From Microbacterium sp. SMR1 (lineage in GTDB: Bacteria; Actinomycetota; Actinomycetes; Actinomycetales; Microbacteriaceae): DNA of 64,000 nt. This document shows positions 8,141 through 16,175 of the stretch, in pieces. The notes under the pieces were generated by a model. The model was given only the letters and a program-made list of their open reading frames with translations. It did no database searches and was not told the origin of the DNA. Position numbers and translations under genes: made by a program. The stretch covers positions 526,034 to 590,033 of the forward strand of contig NZ_QMBN01000003.1 of the NCBI RefSeq assembly GCF_003289625.1. The letters are read 5' to 3'. Numbering within the stretch: position 1 is the first letter of the stretch; every line of letters begins with the position of its first letter.

Positions 8141-9796
8141 ATGAGTGAGCTTCGCGGAGTGGGCATCGGCCTGGGAGTCGCGCAGGGACCGATCGCACGG
8201 ATGGCGGAGCCGCTTCCCGCGCCGAAGGACGAGAAGTCGGAGCTGTCGCTCGACGAGGAGACGGCGCGCGTGAAGGATGCCGTCGCCGCTGTCGCGCGCG
8301 AGCTCGAACAGCGTGGCGCACAGGCGGGCGGCGCCGCCCGCGACGTGCTCGAAGCGCAGGCCATGATGGCCGAGGACCCGAGCCTCGAGGCCGAGGTCTC
8401 GACCCGCCTGCAGGCCGGCAAGACCGGCGAGTTCGCCGTATACGACGCCTTCGCCTCGTTCCGCGACCAGCTGTCCGCGATGGGCGGCTATCTCGGCGAG
8501 CGCGCCGCCGACCTCGACGACGTCGCGCAGCGCGTCATCGCTCACCTCCGCGGCGTCCCCGCACCGGGTGTCCCCGAGCCGGGCCACCCCTTCGTGCTGG
8601 TCGCCAAGGACCTCGCCCCCGCCGACACCGCGCTGCTCGACCTCGACATGGTCCTGGCGCTGGTGACCTCCGAGGGCGGGCCCACCTCGCACACCGCGAT
8701 CCTCGCCCGCGAGAAGTCGATCGTCGCCGTCGTCGGCGTCACGGACGCCGCCAGCCTCTCCGAGGGCGAGACGGTCATCGTCGACGCCGCGAAGGGCGTC
8801 GTCACGACCGACCCGAGCGAGGACGAGCTCGCACAGGCGCAGAACCGTGCCGACGAGCGCAAGTCGGCGGCATCCGCCCCGATCACCCCCGGCGCGCTCG
8901 CCGACGGCACCGCCATCCCGCTGCTGGCGAACCTCGGCAAGCCCGAGGGCGCGGCACAGGCCGTCGAGCTGGGCGCCGAGGGCGTCGGCCTCTTCCGCAC
9001 CGAGTTCCTCTTCCTCAGCTCATCGCAGGCGCCCACCGTCGCCCAGCAGCGCGAGGCCTACACGAAGCTGCTGCAGGCGTTCCCGGGCCAGAAGGTCGTC
9101 GTCCGCGCACTGGATGCCGGCGCCGACAAGCCGCTCGCGTTCCTCAACGACGCGCACGAGGAGAACCCGGCGCTCGGCCTCCGCGGTCTCCGCGCCCTGC
9201 GCGCCAGCGAGGACATCCTGCGCGAACAGCTCACCGCTCTCGCCGAGGCGGATGCCGCGACCGAGGCCGACCTGTGGGTCATGGCGCCGATGGTCTCGAC
9301 CGTCGAGGAGACCGAGTACTTCGTCGGCATCGCCCGCGAGTACGGCATCAAGACCGCGGGTGTCATGGTCGAGGTGCCGTCGTCGGCGCTGCTCGCTGAC
9401 CACGTCCTCAAGGTCGCCGACTTCGCCTCGATCGGCACCAACGACCTCACCCAGTACACGCTCGCCGCCGACCGCCTGCTCGGTTCGGTGTCGTCGTTCC
9501 AGGACCCCTGGCACCCGGCTGTGCTGCGTCTCATCCACGAGACCGGCAAGGCGGGCCAGGCCAACGGCAAGCCCGTGGGCATCTGCGGCGAGGCCGCAGC
9601 CGACCCGCTGCTGGCCGTCGTGCTCGTGGGCCTCGGCGCCACGAGCCTGTCGATGGCGCCCACCGCGCTCGCCGACGTTCGCGCCACCCTGCTCAACCAC
9701 ACCCTCGACGACGCCCGCCGCATCGCCGAGGCCGCCCTGACCGCGACCGACGCGGCCTCGGCACGTGCCGCCGCCCAGACCGCCGCCGGCATCTGA
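8141..9796 (+). CDS. ptsI: phosphoenolpyruvate-protein phosphotransferase (enzyme I)
   Basis: A 551-residue enzyme I that takes phosphate from PEP and passes it to HPr. The catalytic His184 is in GGPTSHTAILAR. The PEP-binding barrel shows FRTEFLF, LDAGADKPL, the fingerprint GTNDLTQYTLAADR and the active-site Cys region GICGEAA. ATG 8141 is chosen for the SD AAGGAGA at 8126-8132; a GTG at 8087 would add 18 residues unlike the family N-terminus. Length is slightly below the usual 570. Confidence 0.95.
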   Translation: MSELRGVGIGLGVAQGPIARMAEPLPAPKDEKSELSLDEETARVKDAVAAVARELEQRGAQAGGAARDVLEAQAMMAEDPSLEAEVSTRLQAGKTGEFAVYDAFASFRDQLSAMGGYLGERAADLDDVAQRVIAHLRGVPAPGVPEPGHPFVLVAKDLAPADTALLDLDMVLALVTSEGGPTSHTAILAREKSIVAVVGVTDAASLSEGETVIVDAAKGVVTTDPSEDELAQAQNRADERKSAASAPITPGALADGTAIPLLANLGKPEGAAQAVELGAEGVGLFRTEFLFLSSSQAPTVAQQREAYTKLLQAFPGQKVVVRALDAGADKPLAFLNDAHEENPALGLRGLRALRASEDILREQLTALAEADAATEADLWVMAPMVSTVEETEYFVGIAREYGIKTAGVMVEVPSSALLADHVLKVADFASIGTNDLTQYTLAADRLLGSVSSFQDPWHPAVLRLIHETGKAGQANGKPVGICGEAAADPLLAVVLVGLGATSLSMAPTALADVRATLLNHTLDDARRIAEAALTATDAASARAAAQTAAGI

Positions 9797-9844
9797 TCAG
9801 CACCAGCACCCGCACCACACACTGCACCAGAAGGAGAACCAGAA

Positions 9845-11428
9845 ATGACAACGACGTCAACACCACCCGCGGGAGGTGGGGTCCGGGTCCGCGTCCAGCG
9901 CTTCGGAACCTTCCTCTCGGGAATGGTCATGCCCAACATCGCGGCCTTCATCGCGTGGGGTCTGATCACCGCTCTGTTCATCGACACGGGATGGGTCGGA
10001 CAGGACGGACCGATCGAGGCCTGGCAGTGGGCCGACTCCCGCATGCTCGGCGGCGGGGTCACCCCTGACGGCACCGAGTGGACCGGCCTGGTCGGTCCCA
10101 TCATCACCTACCTGCTGCCCACCCTGATCGCCTACACCGGTGGCCGCATGGTCTTCGGTGTCCGCGGCGGTGTCGTCGGCGCCGTCGCGGCGATGGGCGT
10201 CATCGTGGGCGCCTCGGGGACCATCATGTTCCTCGGTGCCATGGTCGCCGGTCCCCTGACCGCCCTGGCACTCAAGTGGATCGAGAAGCTGTGGGCGGGC
10301 AAGGTCCGCGCCGGATTCGAGATGCTCGTCGACAACTTCAGCGCCGGCTTCGTCGCATTCTTCGCCGCGCTCGCAGCCTTCTTCTGGCTCGCCCCGGTGA
10401 TGAAGTTCGTGACCGACGTGCTCGGTGGCGCCGTCGGCTTCCTCGTCGACCGCGGCCTGATCCCGCTGGCGAGCATCATCGTCGAGCCCGCGAAGGTTCT
10501 GTTCCTCAACAACGCCATCAACCACGGCGTGTTCACCCCGCTCGGAACCCAGGAGTCGCTCGAGACCGGGAAGAGCCTGCTCTTCCTCGTCGAGGCGAAC
10601 CCCGGCCCGGGTGCCGGCCTCCTGCTCGCGATCTCCGTCTTCGGGGTCGGCATCGCGCGCGGTACCGCACCGGGTGCGTTCATCATCCAGTTCTTCGGCG
10701 GCATCCACGAGGTGTACTTCCCGTACGTGCTGGCGAAGCCCCTCCTGATCGTCGCGCTCATCGCCGGCGGCGCCAGTGGTGTTGCCACGAACGCCATCTT
10801 CAACTCCGGCCTGGTCGCCGCGGCCTCGCCGGGTTCCATCTTCGCGGTGCTCATCCAGACCGCCCCGGGCAGCCACCTCGGCGTCATCCTCTCGGTGATC
10901 ATCTCGGCCGGTGTGACGTTCGCGGTCTCGGCGGCGATCCTGCTGGCGAGCCGCAAGCGCGACCTCGCTCGCGAGCAGGCCGGTGAGGGCACCTTCGAGG
11001 ACGCGATCGCACGCACCGAGGCCAACAAGGGCAAGAGCTCGGAGGCCCTGTCGGGTCTGCGCGCATCGGGTGCTGCCGCCGCCACCGGTGCAGCAGCCGA
11101 GACCGGCGCTGCCACCGCGACGGCGACGAAGCCGATCCAGTCGGTCGTGTTCGCCTGCGACGCCGGCATGGGCTCGTCCGCGATGGGCGCGAGCGTCCTG
11201 CGCAACAAGTTCAAGAAGGCCGGCATCGAGGACGTCACGGTCGTCAACAAGGCGATCGCGAACCTCGACGGCACCGCCGACCTGGTCATCACGCAGCAGC
11301 AGCTGACCGACCGCGCCAAGGCGCAGAACCCCGACGCGGTTCACGTGTCGGTGGACAACTTCATGAACTCGCCGAAGTACGACGAGGTCGTGGAGATGGT
11401 CCGCAAGCAGCACGACGCCGACGCGTAG
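9845..11428 (+). CDS. mtlA: mannitol-specific PTS permease EIICB
   Basis: A 527-residue fused EIIC-EIIB. The EIIC part (about residues 15-370) is multi-pass, opening with FLSGMVMPNIAAFIAWGLI, and contains the mannitol-family segment FFGGIHEVYFPY. An Ala/Thr-rich linker (about 400-430) leads to EIIB, where Cys438 in VVFACDAGMGSSAMG is the phosphorylation site. It imports mannitol as mannitol-1-phosphate. There is no EIIA domain; that is the separate downstream gene. An SD (AAGGAGA) lies just before the ATG. Confidence 0.95.
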   Translation: MTTTSTPPAGGGVRVRVQRFGTFLSGMVMPNIAAFIAWGLITALFIDTGWVGQDGPIEAWQWADSRMLGGGVTPDGTEWTGLVGPIITYLLPTLIAYTGGRMVFGVRGGVVGAVAAMGVIVGASGTIMFLGAMVAGPLTALALKWIEKLWAGKVRAGFEMLVDNFSAGFVAFFAALAAFFWLAPVMKFVTDVLGGAVGFLVDRGLIPLASIIVEPAKVLFLNNAINHGVFTPLGTQESLETGKSLLFLVEANPGPGAGLLLAISVFGVGIARGTAPGAFIIQFFGGIHEVYFPYVLAKPLLIVALIAGGASGVATNAIFNSGLVAAASPGSIFAVLIQTAPGSHLGVILSVIISAGVTFAVSAAILLASRKRDLAREQAGEGTFEDAIARTEANKGKSSEALSGLRASGAAAATGAAAETGAATATATKPIQSVVFACDAGMGSSAMGASVLRNKFKKAGIEDVTVVNKAIANLDGTADLVITQQQLTDRAKAQNPDAVHVSVDNFMNSPKYDEVVEMVRKQHDADA

Positions 11429-11440
11429 GCTCGAAACCCA

Positions 11441-11481
11441 GACCCGGGGCCGGGGCGGTCCATCCGCCCCGGCCCCGGGTC
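11441..11481 (+). terminator. 18-bp perfect hairpin between mtlA and mtlF
   Basis: Arms 11441-11458 and 11464-11481 are fully complementary (GACCCGGGGCCGGGGCGG) with loop TCCAT. It has no T-tract and lies inside an operon, so it may act as a partial terminator or protect the upstream mRNA from 3' decay. Confidence 0.75.
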
Positions 11482-11514
11482 ATCCCCCAGCAACATCATT
11501 CGAAGGAGACAGAC

Positions 11515-11952
11515 ATGGCACGTGAGGTCCTGAACATCGGTCAGATCCGCATCCACTCCGGAAGCGCCACCCGCGAAGAGGCGATGAAGGAGGCCGCTGA
11601 CCTGCTCGAGTCCGCAGGTGCCGTGACCTCCGCGTACTTCGACGCCATGCAGCAGCGCGAGCAGACCGTGTCGACGTACATGGGCAACGAGCTCGCCATC
11701 CCCCACGGCACCAACGAGACCAAGGACGCGATCCTCGACTCGGCGCTGTCGTTCGTCCGCTACGACGGCGGTGTCGACTGGGGCGGGGAGCCGGTCTCGT
11801 TCGTCGTCGGCATCGCCGGCAAGGGCGACGAGCACCTCGACATCCTGTCTCAGATCGCCCTGCTCTTCTCCGAGGAGGAGGACGTCGCTCGCCTGAAGGC
11901 CGCGCAGACCCCCGATGAGCTCTACGCCCTGCTCGCTTCGGTGAACCAGTGA
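11515..11952 (+). CDS. mtlF: mannitol-specific PTS EIIA
   Basis: A 145-residue stand-alone EIIA of the mannitol/fructose class. His64 in LAIPHGTNETK is the phospho-acceptor that receives phosphate from HPr and donates it to the EIIB domain of MtlA. Usual length is 145-150. It has a strong SD (GAAGGAGA) before ATG 11515 and overlaps mtlD by 4 nt. The mtlA-mtlF gap holds a stable hairpin, so EIIA could be made at a lower level than the permease. Confidence 0.95.
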   Translation: MAREVLNIGQIRIHSGSATREEAMKEAADLLESAGAVTSAYFDAMQQREQTVSTYMGNELAIPHGTNETKDAILDSALSFVRYDGGVDWGGEPVSFVVGIAGKGDEHLDILSQIALLFSEEEDVARLKAAQTPDELYALLASVNQ

Positions 11953-13115
11953 GCACCGCGGTCCACTTCGGAGCCGGCAACATCGGCCGCGGCTTCGTCG
12001 GCCTCCTCTTGAACGAAGGCGGCTACGAGCTCGTCTTCTCCGACGTCGCCGCTCCCCTGGTCGACGCCATCAACGCCGCCTCCGAGTACACCGTCCACGA
12101 GGTCGGCGAGGGCGGTGTCGACCGCACCGTCACCGGTTTCCGTGCGCTCAACAGCGCGGAGGACCCGCAGGCCGTCGCGGATGCCGTCGCGACCGCGGAC
12201 GTCGTCACGACCGCGGTGGGTCCGACCGTTCTGAAGTTCATCGCGCCCCACATCCTCGCCGGCCTCGCCCTGCGCGACCCGGCCGCGGCACCGCTGGCCG
12301 TGATGGCGTGCGAGAACGCGATCGGTGCGACCGACCTGCTGCGCGACGAGATCCGCGCCCAGGCGGGCGACGCGTGGGAGGCCGTCTCGGGCCGAGCGAT
12401 CTTCGCCAACACCGCCGTCGACCGCATCGTGCCCGCGCAGCCCGCCGGTGCCGGCGTCGACGTCACGGTCGAGCCGTTCTACGAGTGGGCGATCGAGTCC
12501 GGCCCGTTCGGCGGCGAACTGCCGAACATCCCCGGCGCGCACTTCGTCGAGGACCTCGAGCCGTACATCGAGCGCAAGCTCTTCACGGTCAACACCGGTC
12601 ATGCCACGACCGCCTACTTCGGCGCGCAGGCCGGCACCCCGACCGTGGCCGAAGCCCTCGCCGTGCCGGAGATCGCCGCGAGCGTCTCGGCCGCGCTCGA
12701 AGAGACCTCGGCGCTCCTCGTCCACAAGCACGGTCTCGACGCCGGCGAGCTCGCGGACTACCGTGCCACGATCCTGCGGCGCTTCGCCAACCCCGAGCTG
12801 CCCGACACCGTCGGACGTGTGGGGCGTCAGCCACTGCGCAAGCTCTCCCGGCACGAGCGCTTCGTCGGCCCGGCCGCGGAAGCAGCCGAGGCCGGCCTGT
12901 CGGTCGATGCGCTGGTCGCGGCGATCGGTGCCACCCTCGCGTTCGACGACCCGGAGGACCCGCAGTCCGTCGAGCTGCAGCAGCGCCTGCGTGCCGAGGA
13001 CGCGGCATCCTTCACGGCATCCGTTACCGGACTCGAGCCCTCGCACCCGCTGTACCCGCGGGTCGAGCGCGCCGTCTCCGAACGTCAGGCGGCGATCGGC
13101 TCCGACGCTCGATGA
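11949..13115 (+). CDS. mtlD: mannitol-1-phosphate 5-dehydrogenase
   Basis: A 388-residue polyol dehydrogenase that oxidises mannitol-1-phosphate to fructose-6-phosphate with NAD+. The N-terminal nucleotide-binding motif is HFGAGNIGRGFVG. The middle has the family segment AVMACENAIGATD, and the C-terminal helical domain carries the catalytic stretch ERKLFTVNTGHATTAYFG. GTG 11949 overlaps the mtlF stop (GTGA), so translation is probably coupled. It completes mannitol entry into glycolysis. Confidence 0.95.
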   Translation: MSTAVHFGAGNIGRGFVGLLLNEGGYELVFSDVAAPLVDAINAASEYTVHEVGEGGVDRTVTGFRALNSAEDPQAVADAVATADVVTTAVGPTVLKFIAPHILAGLALRDPAAAPLAVMACENAIGATDLLRDEIRAQAGDAWEAVSGRAIFANTAVDRIVPAQPAGAGVDVTVEPFYEWAIESGPFGGELPNIPGAHFVEDLEPYIERKLFTVNTGHATTAYFGAQAGTPTVAEALAVPEIAASVSAALEETSALLVHKHGLDAGELADYRATILRRFANPELPDTVGRVGRQPLRKLSRHERFVGPAAEAAEAGLSVDALVAAIGATLAFDDPEDPQSVELQQRLRAEDAASFTASVTGLEPSHPLYPRVERAVSERQAAIGSDAR

Positions 13116-13912
13116 GCGACGCGGCAGCGGTGCGGGCGACGGGTGACGAGCCCGCTCGCCCGCACCGTCGCTCGCGACGGCGTCGGATCGTCCTCATCGT
13201 CGTTCTGTCGGTCGTCGGGATCGTCGTGGCCGCGGTGATCGGCATGCTGGTCTGGAGCCAGGTCGGAGTCATGGACGCCGAGGCCGAGCCGCTCGACGCC
13301 GTCCGCGCCGACGAGCGCATCGTCATGTCGGAGGCAGGCGGCAGTCTCGTGCTCGAACCGGCTGCGGGACCGGCAGAGGTCGGACTCGTCTTCGTGCCGG
13401 GTGCGAAGGTGCAGGCCGAGGCATACGCCGCGATCCTGGCCGATGTCGTCGCCGACGACGACGTCACCGTGGTGATCACCCGGCCGTGGCTGAACCTCGC
13501 CTTCTTCGACCCTCGCCCGCTCTCGTCGTTCACCGACCTCGTCCCCGGTGTGGACACCTGGCTGGTCGGTGGGCATTCGCTCGGCGGCGTACGGGCCTGT
13601 CAGCTGGCCGCGGATGCCGACGGGCTCGTCCTGTTCGCGTCGTACTGCGCGACCGATCTGTCGGCGTCGGCGCTGCCGGTGCTCAGCCTGTCCGGCTCGG
13701 AGGACGGCCTGACGACCCCGCAGAAGGTCGACGACAACCGCCGCCTCCTCCCCGCGGATACGACCTTCGTCGAGATCGACGGCGCCAGCCACGCATCCTT
13801 CGGCGACTACGGCCCGCAGGCCGGCGACGGGACGCCCACCATCTCCGCCCCCGACATGCGCGCCGAGGTTGCTGCGGCTCTGTCGGACCTCGCGGCCTCT
13901 CTCCCGCGCTGA
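13112..13912 (+). CDS. membrane-anchored alpha/beta hydrolase
   Basis: A 266-residue protein with an Arg-rich cytosolic start, one transmembrane helix at about residues 24-46 and an extracytoplasmic alpha/beta-hydrolase domain. The nucleophile elbow is GGHSLGG (Ser), the acid is probably in SGSEDGL and the His in GASHASFG, so the triad looks complete. It overlaps mtlD by 4 nt (ATGA) and ends the operon, but no link with mannitol is known to me. The substrate is unknown. Confidence 0.8.
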   Translation: MSDAAAVRATGDEPARPHRRSRRRRIVLIVVLSVVGIVVAAVIGMLVWSQVGVMDAEAEPLDAVRADERIVMSEAGGSLVLEPAAGPAEVGLVFVPGAKVQAEAYAAILADVVADDDVTVVITRPWLNLAFFDPRPLSSFTDLVPGVDTWLVGGHSLGGVRACQLAADADGLVLFASYCATDLSASALPVLSLSGSEDGLTTPQKVDDNRRLLPADTTFVEIDGASHASFGDYGPQAGDGTPTISAPDMRAEVAAALSDLAASLPR

Positions 13913-13941
13913 CGCGGTGGCCCGGCGAGCCCGGGCGGAGT

Positions 13942-14015
13942 AACTCCTCAGATGCGGACGCCGGAGACGCCTGAGACTGCCGCAGGTCCCGCGGAGGTTG
14001 GAAAACTGAGGAGTT
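13942..14015. repeat. palindromic repeat, left copy flanking the DUF559 gene
   Basis: Terminal arms AACTCCTCAG (13942-13951) and CTGAGGAGTT (14006-14015) are perfect inverted repeats 54 nt apart. Read in reverse complement, the inner part (CCTCCGCGGGACCTGCGG) resembles the inner part of the right copy at 14921-14996, so the two copies are inverted with respect to each other. Confidence 0.75.
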
Positions 14016-14119
14016 GACGCCGGGGCCGCTGGTACTCCCCAAAGCTGATTCCGAGGTCTGTCTCTCCACAGCAGCCCACTACGCCCCCGCGGTAGGCACG
14101 GAGTTCGCATACTGCCGGA

Positions 14120-14923
14120 GTGCTGCCGACGGATTGGAAGAGCGCGACAGACCTCGGTCTTCGCCGTTCAGAGGTCGATCGCGCGCTCGCGGAGGGAACG
14201 CTGGTCCGCGTTCGCCGCGGCCGCTATCTTCCCGCCTCGACCCATCCCGATCTCCTGGCCGCGGCACGGCTGGGCTGCCGTCTCGACTGCGTGTCACTGC
14301 TGAAAGCTGTCGGCGTGTTCGTCTTGGATCGACACTCGCTGCATGTGAACGCCCGCGTCGGGTCCAGCAGGCTGCCGGCAGCCCCCGACGGCGTCATCCG
14401 GCACTGGCGAATCGACGACGATCCGCCGACTTCAGTCGCCGCCGATCTCGTGTCGGCCCTTGCGCAGGCCTGCCGCTGCCAAGATCCGCGGGCAGCAGTC
14501 GCCACTCTCGACAGCGCCTGGCACCAGCACATGATCGACGCGGAGGACATCGAGGACATCTTTCAGAGATTGCCCCGCCGCTACCGGCGCCTCCGTCCAC
14601 TGCTCGACCCCTCAGCAGAATCTGGTCCCGAGTCGCTCCTCCGCCTCATTCTCCGGTCGATCGGGTGCCGCTTCGAGAGCCAGGTCGTCATCCCCGGGGT
14701 AGGTCGCGTCGACTTCCTCGTCGAGGGGTGGCTGATCATCGAATGCGACAGTGAGACCCACCACTCGGGCTGGGATGCCCAGAAGCGCGACAAGCGACGA
14801 GATCTTGCAGCCGCGGCCCAGGGGTACACGACCATTCGCCCCCTCGCCGAGGACATCTTTCACCACCGCGACCGGCTGGCGCACCAGCTCCGAGCTGTGG
14901 TGGCGAACCGTCCGGCGCGCTAA
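14120..14923 (+). CDS. AbiEi-antitoxin-like / DUF559 nuclease-fold protein
   Basis: A 267-residue protein. The N-terminal part (about 1-70) looks like the winged-helix AbiEi-type domain: LGLRRSEVDRALAEGTLVRVRRGRYLP. The C-terminal part (about 170-260) matches the DUF559 / Vsr-like endonuclease fold, with VGRVDFLVEGWLIIECDS followed by a His-rich segment and RDLAAAAQGYTTIRP. The D-x(n)-E-x-D arrangement is compatible with a metal site. Codon choice is looser than in the neighbours (TTG, GAT, CGA, CAT, AGA appear), suggesting transfer. It sits alone between two palindromic repeats, the right one starting at its own stop codon. The GTG start is supported by a CATACT hexamer 6 nt upstream. Confidence 0.75.
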   Translation: MLPTDWKSATDLGLRRSEVDRALAEGTLVRVRRGRYLPASTHPDLLAAARLGCRLDCVSLLKAVGVFVLDRHSLHVNARVGSSRLPAAPDGVIRHWRIDDDPPTSVAADLVSALAQACRCQDPRAAVATLDSAWHQHMIDAEDIEDIFQRLPRRYRRLRPLLDPSAESGPESLLRLILRSIGCRFESQVVIPGVGRVDFLVEGWLIIECDSETHHSGWDAQKRDKRRDLAAAAQGYTTIRPLAEDIFHHRDRLAHQLRAVVANRPAR

Positions 14924-14996
14924 CTCCTCAGATCAAGCCTCCGGGCCTCGGTGGAACGCGCAAACCTCGCGCAACCGGCACAGACTCGAGGAGTTA
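14921..14996. repeat. palindromic repeat, right copy flanking the DUF559 gene
   Basis: TAACTCCTC (14921-14929) pairs with GAGGAGTTA (14988-14996); the TAA is the stop codon of the DUF559 gene. The interior (CCTCCGGGCCTCGG) is similar to the reverse complement of the left copy. It lies between convergent genes and could also act as a terminator. Confidence 0.7.
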
Positions 14997-15004
14997 GGAC
15001 GGGG

Positions 15005-16120
15005 TCAGGCTCCGAAGCCCTCGGCGATGACCTCGATCAGCTCCTCGCGCTCCTCGACCGAGAGGAAAGCACCGGCGGCGGCGTTCAGCTGGAAGGCCTG
15101 GAGGTCGTCGAGGTCGTAGTCGAAGGTCTGCGCCAGAGTCGCGAGTTCGCGCGTGAGCGAGGTGCGGCTCTGCGTGCGGTTGTCGACGTTCACGGTGACC
15201 GAGAAGCCCAGCTGGTACAGCAGGTCGAAGGGGTGGTCCTCCCACTGCGTGCCCCATCCGGCGATAGCTCCGGTCTGCAGGTTGGACGAGGGCGACAGCT
15301 CGAGCGGGATCTCGCGGTCGCGCACCCACCGGGCGAGGTCGCCGAACTGGACGAGCACCTCTTCGCCCTCACGCGAGACGACGTTGAGGTCCGACGCGAT
15401 GCGCACGCCGTGACCGAGGCGCAGCGCCCGGCCGTCGATGAGCGCCGATCGGATCGAGTCGAGTCCCGCAGCCTCGCCCGCGTGCACCGTCACCGGGAAG
15501 AACTCCGAGGCGAGGTAGTCGAACGCCTCGCGGTGCTGTGCGGGGAGGAAGCCGTCCTCGGGTCCCGCGATGTCGAAGCCGGCGACTCCGCGACCGCGGT
15601 TGTCGACCGCCAGACGCGCGATCTCGAGCGAGCGATCGGCCTGACGCATCGCGGAGAGGATCTGACCGACGCGGATGTCGTGACCCTTCGCCTCGGCAGC
15701 ATCCTCGCCCTCCTCGATGCCTTCCTGCACGGCGTCCACGGCCTCCTGGAGCGACAGTCCGCCGCGCAGGTGCTGTTCGGGCGCCCACCGCACCTCGCCG
15801 TACACCACGCCGTCGGCGGCGAGGTCGGTGACGAACTCGCGTGCGATGCGGCGCAGTCCCTCGCCGGTCTGCATGACCCCGAGCGTGACCTCGAAGGTCT
15901 TGATGTAGTCGACGAGCGAACCCGAGTCGCTCTGCTCCTCGAACCAGTCGGCGAGGTCGTCGGCGTCGGTCTCGGGCACGTCGAGCCCGAGTTCGTCCGC
16001 CAGCTCGACGATGGTCGCGGGGCGGACACCGCCGTCGAGGTGGTCGTGCAGCGAGACCTTCGGCAGCGACCGGACGGAAACGCCCTGCAGTTTGACGTCG
16101 GCGTGCTGTTCGATCGGCAT
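15005..16120 (-). CDS. add: adenosine deaminase
   Basis: A 371-residue metal-dependent deaminase that turns adenosine and deoxyadenosine into inosine and deoxyinosine. The zinc motif is SLHDHLDGG near the N-terminus, followed by the glycine-rich AGFDIAGPE, VTVHAGEAAG, the substrate segment LRLGHGV and ELSPSSNLQTGA. The usual second metal motif TDDP is replaced by NVDNRTQS, as in several actinobacterial ADAs. ATG 16120 is preceded by GGAGGA; the reading frame extends upstream without family similarity. It is last of the minus-strand salvage genes. Confidence 0.92.
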   Translation of the reverse strand: MPIEQHADVKLQGVSVRSLPKVSLHDHLDGGVRPATIVELADELGLDVPETDADDLADWFEEQSDSGSLVDYIKTFEVTLGVMQTGEGLRRIAREFVTDLAADGVVYGEVRWAPEQHLRGGLSLQEAVDAVQEGIEEGEDAAEAKGHDIRVGQILSAMRQADRSLEIARLAVDNRGRGVAGFDIAGPEDGFLPAQHREAFDYLASEFFPVTVHAGEAAGLDSIRSALIDGRALRLGHGVRIASDLNVVSREGEEVLVQFGDLARWVRDREIPLELSPSSNLQTGAIAGWGTQWEDHPFDLLYQLGFSVTVNVDNRTQSRTSLTRELATLAQTFDYDLDDLQAFQLNAAAGAFLSVEEREELIEVIAEGFGA

Positions 16121-16175
16121 GACGGGCTCCTCCGGACGGAACGGGCGGGTGGACGGACGGGGTGCGCCGGCGGGC

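Noticed and set aside
13112..13912. The hydrolase as part of mannitol catabolism
   Set aside because: Only the 4-nt overlap supports it; no domain links it to polyols.
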